Shown: one piece after another, positions 31,088 to 32,292 of the stretch
How positions within the stretch are numbered: position 1 is the first letter of the stretch
Layout: every line of letters starts with the position of its first letter
Origin: Actibacterium sp.
GTDB taxonomy: Bacteria > Pseudomonadota > Alphaproteobacteria > Rhodobacterales > Rhodobacteraceae
Length of the DNA: 32,292 nucleotides
NCBI GenBank assembly: GCA_016278325.1
Contig: JADQCB010000022.1
Location: 1-32,292 of the forward strand
Reading direction: 5' to 3'
Program-made: the position numbers and the translations under genes
Notes under the pieces: model-generated
Databases searched by the model: none
Told to the model about the DNA's origin: nothing
The model's input: only the letters and a program-made list of their open reading frames with translations

Positions 31088-31091
31088 TCCC

Positions 31092-31892
31092 GTGCGCCTG
31101 GCCGCGCTTGTTCTGCTGTCCGCCCTGTCCGCGGCCCCGTCCCGGGCCGCGGAATACGATTGCGTCATCGACCCGTCCGAGACCGTCGATGTCGCCGGCG
31201 CAACCGGTGGCGTCGTGGCCGAGGTATTCGTGGAACCCGGCGACAGGGTAACGGACGGCCAGCTCGTCGCGCGCCTCGATTCGACCGTCGAACGCGCAAC
31301 GATCGACATCCTCAATCTGCGCGCCAATGACACCTCTGCGATCGAGGCCCAGCGCTCGCAGCTCGACTTTCGCGAGGCCCAGCTGGAGCGCACGCGCGCC
31401 TTGTCCAAGCGCGGCGTCGTGACCCGCGAGGTGCTGGAAGAGATCCAGAGTTCGGTCGAATCCGGTCGTTCGCTGCTCGCCCAGGCCGAGCTTGCCCAGC
31501 GCATCGCCCAGCAGGAGCTGCGGCGCGCCAAGGCCGCCCTCGCCCGGCTTGAAATCCGCAGCCCGATCGACGGCATCGTGACCGAGCGCTATTTCGACGC
31601 CGGCGAATATCTTCCGCAGGAAGGGCGGATCGCCACCATCGTCCGGCTCGACCCGCTCGATGTCGTGACGTTCCTGCCGGTCTCTGCCTATGGCAGCGTG
31701 CGCGAGGGCGATATCGCAACCGTCCATCCCGCCCCGCCGGTGAAAGGCGACTACGCCGCGGAGGTCACCCGGATCGACCGGGTCTTCGACGTGGCAAGCG
31801 GCACCTTCGCCCTGCATCTGAGGCTGGACAACTCCGATCACGCGATCCCCGCAGGCCATCGCTGCACGGTCACCATCGACGAGAGCAGTTGA
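31092..31892 (+). CDS. HlyD/AcrA-family periplasmic adaptor with signal peptide
   Basis: This 266-residue product begins at GTG 31092, 4 bases after the sapC-like stop. The start is chosen because it immediately yields a signal peptide (MRLAALVLLSALSAAPSRAA, cleavage likely near residue 20 before EYDC). Upstream in-frame starts lie inside the sapC-like gene and give no such peptide. A single Cys (Cys24) comes shortly after; the preceding residues do not form a clear lipobox. The core is a membrane-fusion adaptor: lipoyl half GATGGVVAEVFVEPGDRV, a long coiled-coil hairpin (~62-150, with Gln/Glu/Ala/Arg repeats), the return half LEIRSPIDGIV, then a beta-barrel. It is shorter than typical RND adaptors (350-400). 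No exporter gene follows in the window. With two other HlyD-like parts in the opposite operon it may form a shared periplasmic conduit. Confidence 0.88.
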   Translation: MRLAALVLLSALSAAPSRAAEYDCVIDPSETVDVAGATGGVVAEVFVEPGDRVTDGQLVARLDSTVERATIDILNLRANDTSAIEAQRSQLDFREAQLERTRALSKRGVVTREVLEEIQSSVESGRSLLAQAELAQRIAQQELRRAKAALARLEIRSPIDGIVTERYFDAGEYLPQEGRIATIVRLDPLDVVTFLPVSAYGSVREGDIATVHPAPPVKGDYAAEVTRIDRVFDVASGTFALHLRLDNSDHAIPAGHRCTVTIDESS

Positions 31893-32292
31893 GCGCGGCA
31901 AGCGACAACGCCCTGACGGGTCTCGGGCTGCCAAAAGAGATTTGCAACCGGAACGGTTTCCCTTCGGCCGGGCCGGACGCCCTGCCCGCCAGACGTTGCC
32001 ACCGTTGACGTGGCCATCCGCTGCCGAAGTGGAACGTCATGCGGGCAGAAGCCGGGAGAGAGCACGATAACCGAGGGCGCGGCAAGGGATGCCAATGGGT
32101 CGCGCCCCGGGCAGAACGATCGATCTTCCGGGCCTGACAAGATGGTGACACGCGACTGCGACCGCACAAGCGCATCGCGCGATTTCCTGATTGAGCAACC
32201 TGTCGTCTAGGCGTTCCATCCCGGATGATCACATAATCCCTCGGCGATCAGCCCTTTTCATGGCAAGATCTGTTTTGAGGGACGTTCGGGAC
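31893..32292. other. 400-base region without a supported gene
   Basis: Open frames here are short, lack ribosome binding sites and have compositions unlike the neighbouring genes. A small inverted repeat, AACCG-GAA-CGGTT (31946-31958), about 55 bases past the adaptor stop, is the only terminator-like element, and it has no T-tract. The last ~90 bases are less GC-rich and include an ATG at 32260 opening an 11-codon frame to the window edge. That may be the start of another gene or chance, since no ribosome binding site is evident. Confidence 0.5.

Noticed and set aside
30882-31091. Longer start at 30882 for the second adaptor
   Set aside because: It lies inside sapC and would bury the signal peptide; GTG 31092 gives a normal exported protein.
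30230-31934. Minus-strand frames opposite sapC and the adaptor (30230-31576, 30903-31934)
   Set aside because: SapC and HlyD motifs are clear on the plus strand; the antisense products have no recognisable features.
32010-32210. Small plus-strand frame of 66 codons after the adaptor gene
   Set aside because: No ribosome binding site, no recognisable sequence, and composition unlike coding DNA here.
30200-32220. Similarity of GTCTAG-containing sequences at about 30228 and 32204 as a shared operator
   Set aside because: Only about six bases match and the flanks differ; the second site lacks the inverted-repeat partner.

Overview
The window is GC-rich throughout. Its coding style (GTG starts, overlapping stop/start junctions, almost no TTA/CTA/TCA codons) and gene families (SapC, LEPR-XLL protein, HlyD adaptors) suggest an alphaproteobacterium, most likely Rhodobacterales-like. 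That assignment is inference from composition and families; no rRNA or other phylogenetic marker is present.

Three regions can be read. (1) Positions 1-5942, plus strand, form a tightly coupled operon whose 5' end lies outside the window: a membrane adaptor with two GAF-like domains and an HlyD core; a polytopic M50 (site-2-protease type) metalloprotease with a PqqD/RRE-like N-terminus and an HlyD-like C-terminus; and a short SecA paralogue. Each downstream start overlaps the preceding stop (GTGA and ATGTCTGA). (2) Positions 5979-30140, minus strand, are one uninterrupted reading frame of 8053 codons. It encodes a giant surface or secreted protein with an N-terminal LEPR-XLL motif, a long repeat array predicted as beta-solenoid, several other repeat types (lookup-table-like modules, haemagglutinin-like segments, Calx-beta-like strands, RTX calcium-binding repeats, five ~135-residue DUF11-like repeats) and a C-terminal TPGFWKNN domain. 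(3) Positions 30305-31892, plus strand and divergent from the giant gene, hold a SapC-family gene followed after 4 bases by a small exported HlyD-type adaptor. The last 400 bases contain no gene I can support.

The arrangement suggests one functional unit: a giant adhesin or surface-layer-like protein enclosed by what looks like its own export and processing machinery. This comprises a SecA-type ATPase, an intramembrane protease that may recognise the LEPR-XLL leader through its RRE-like domain, two or three HlyD-like periplasmic adaptors, and SapC. RTX repeats would normally predict a type I ABC exporter, but no ABC ATPase, TolC or RND pump is visible here. Whether the SecA paralogue replaces them, or the missing parts lie outside the window, is the main open question. 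The individual families are known; treating them as a dedicated secretion system is my inference.
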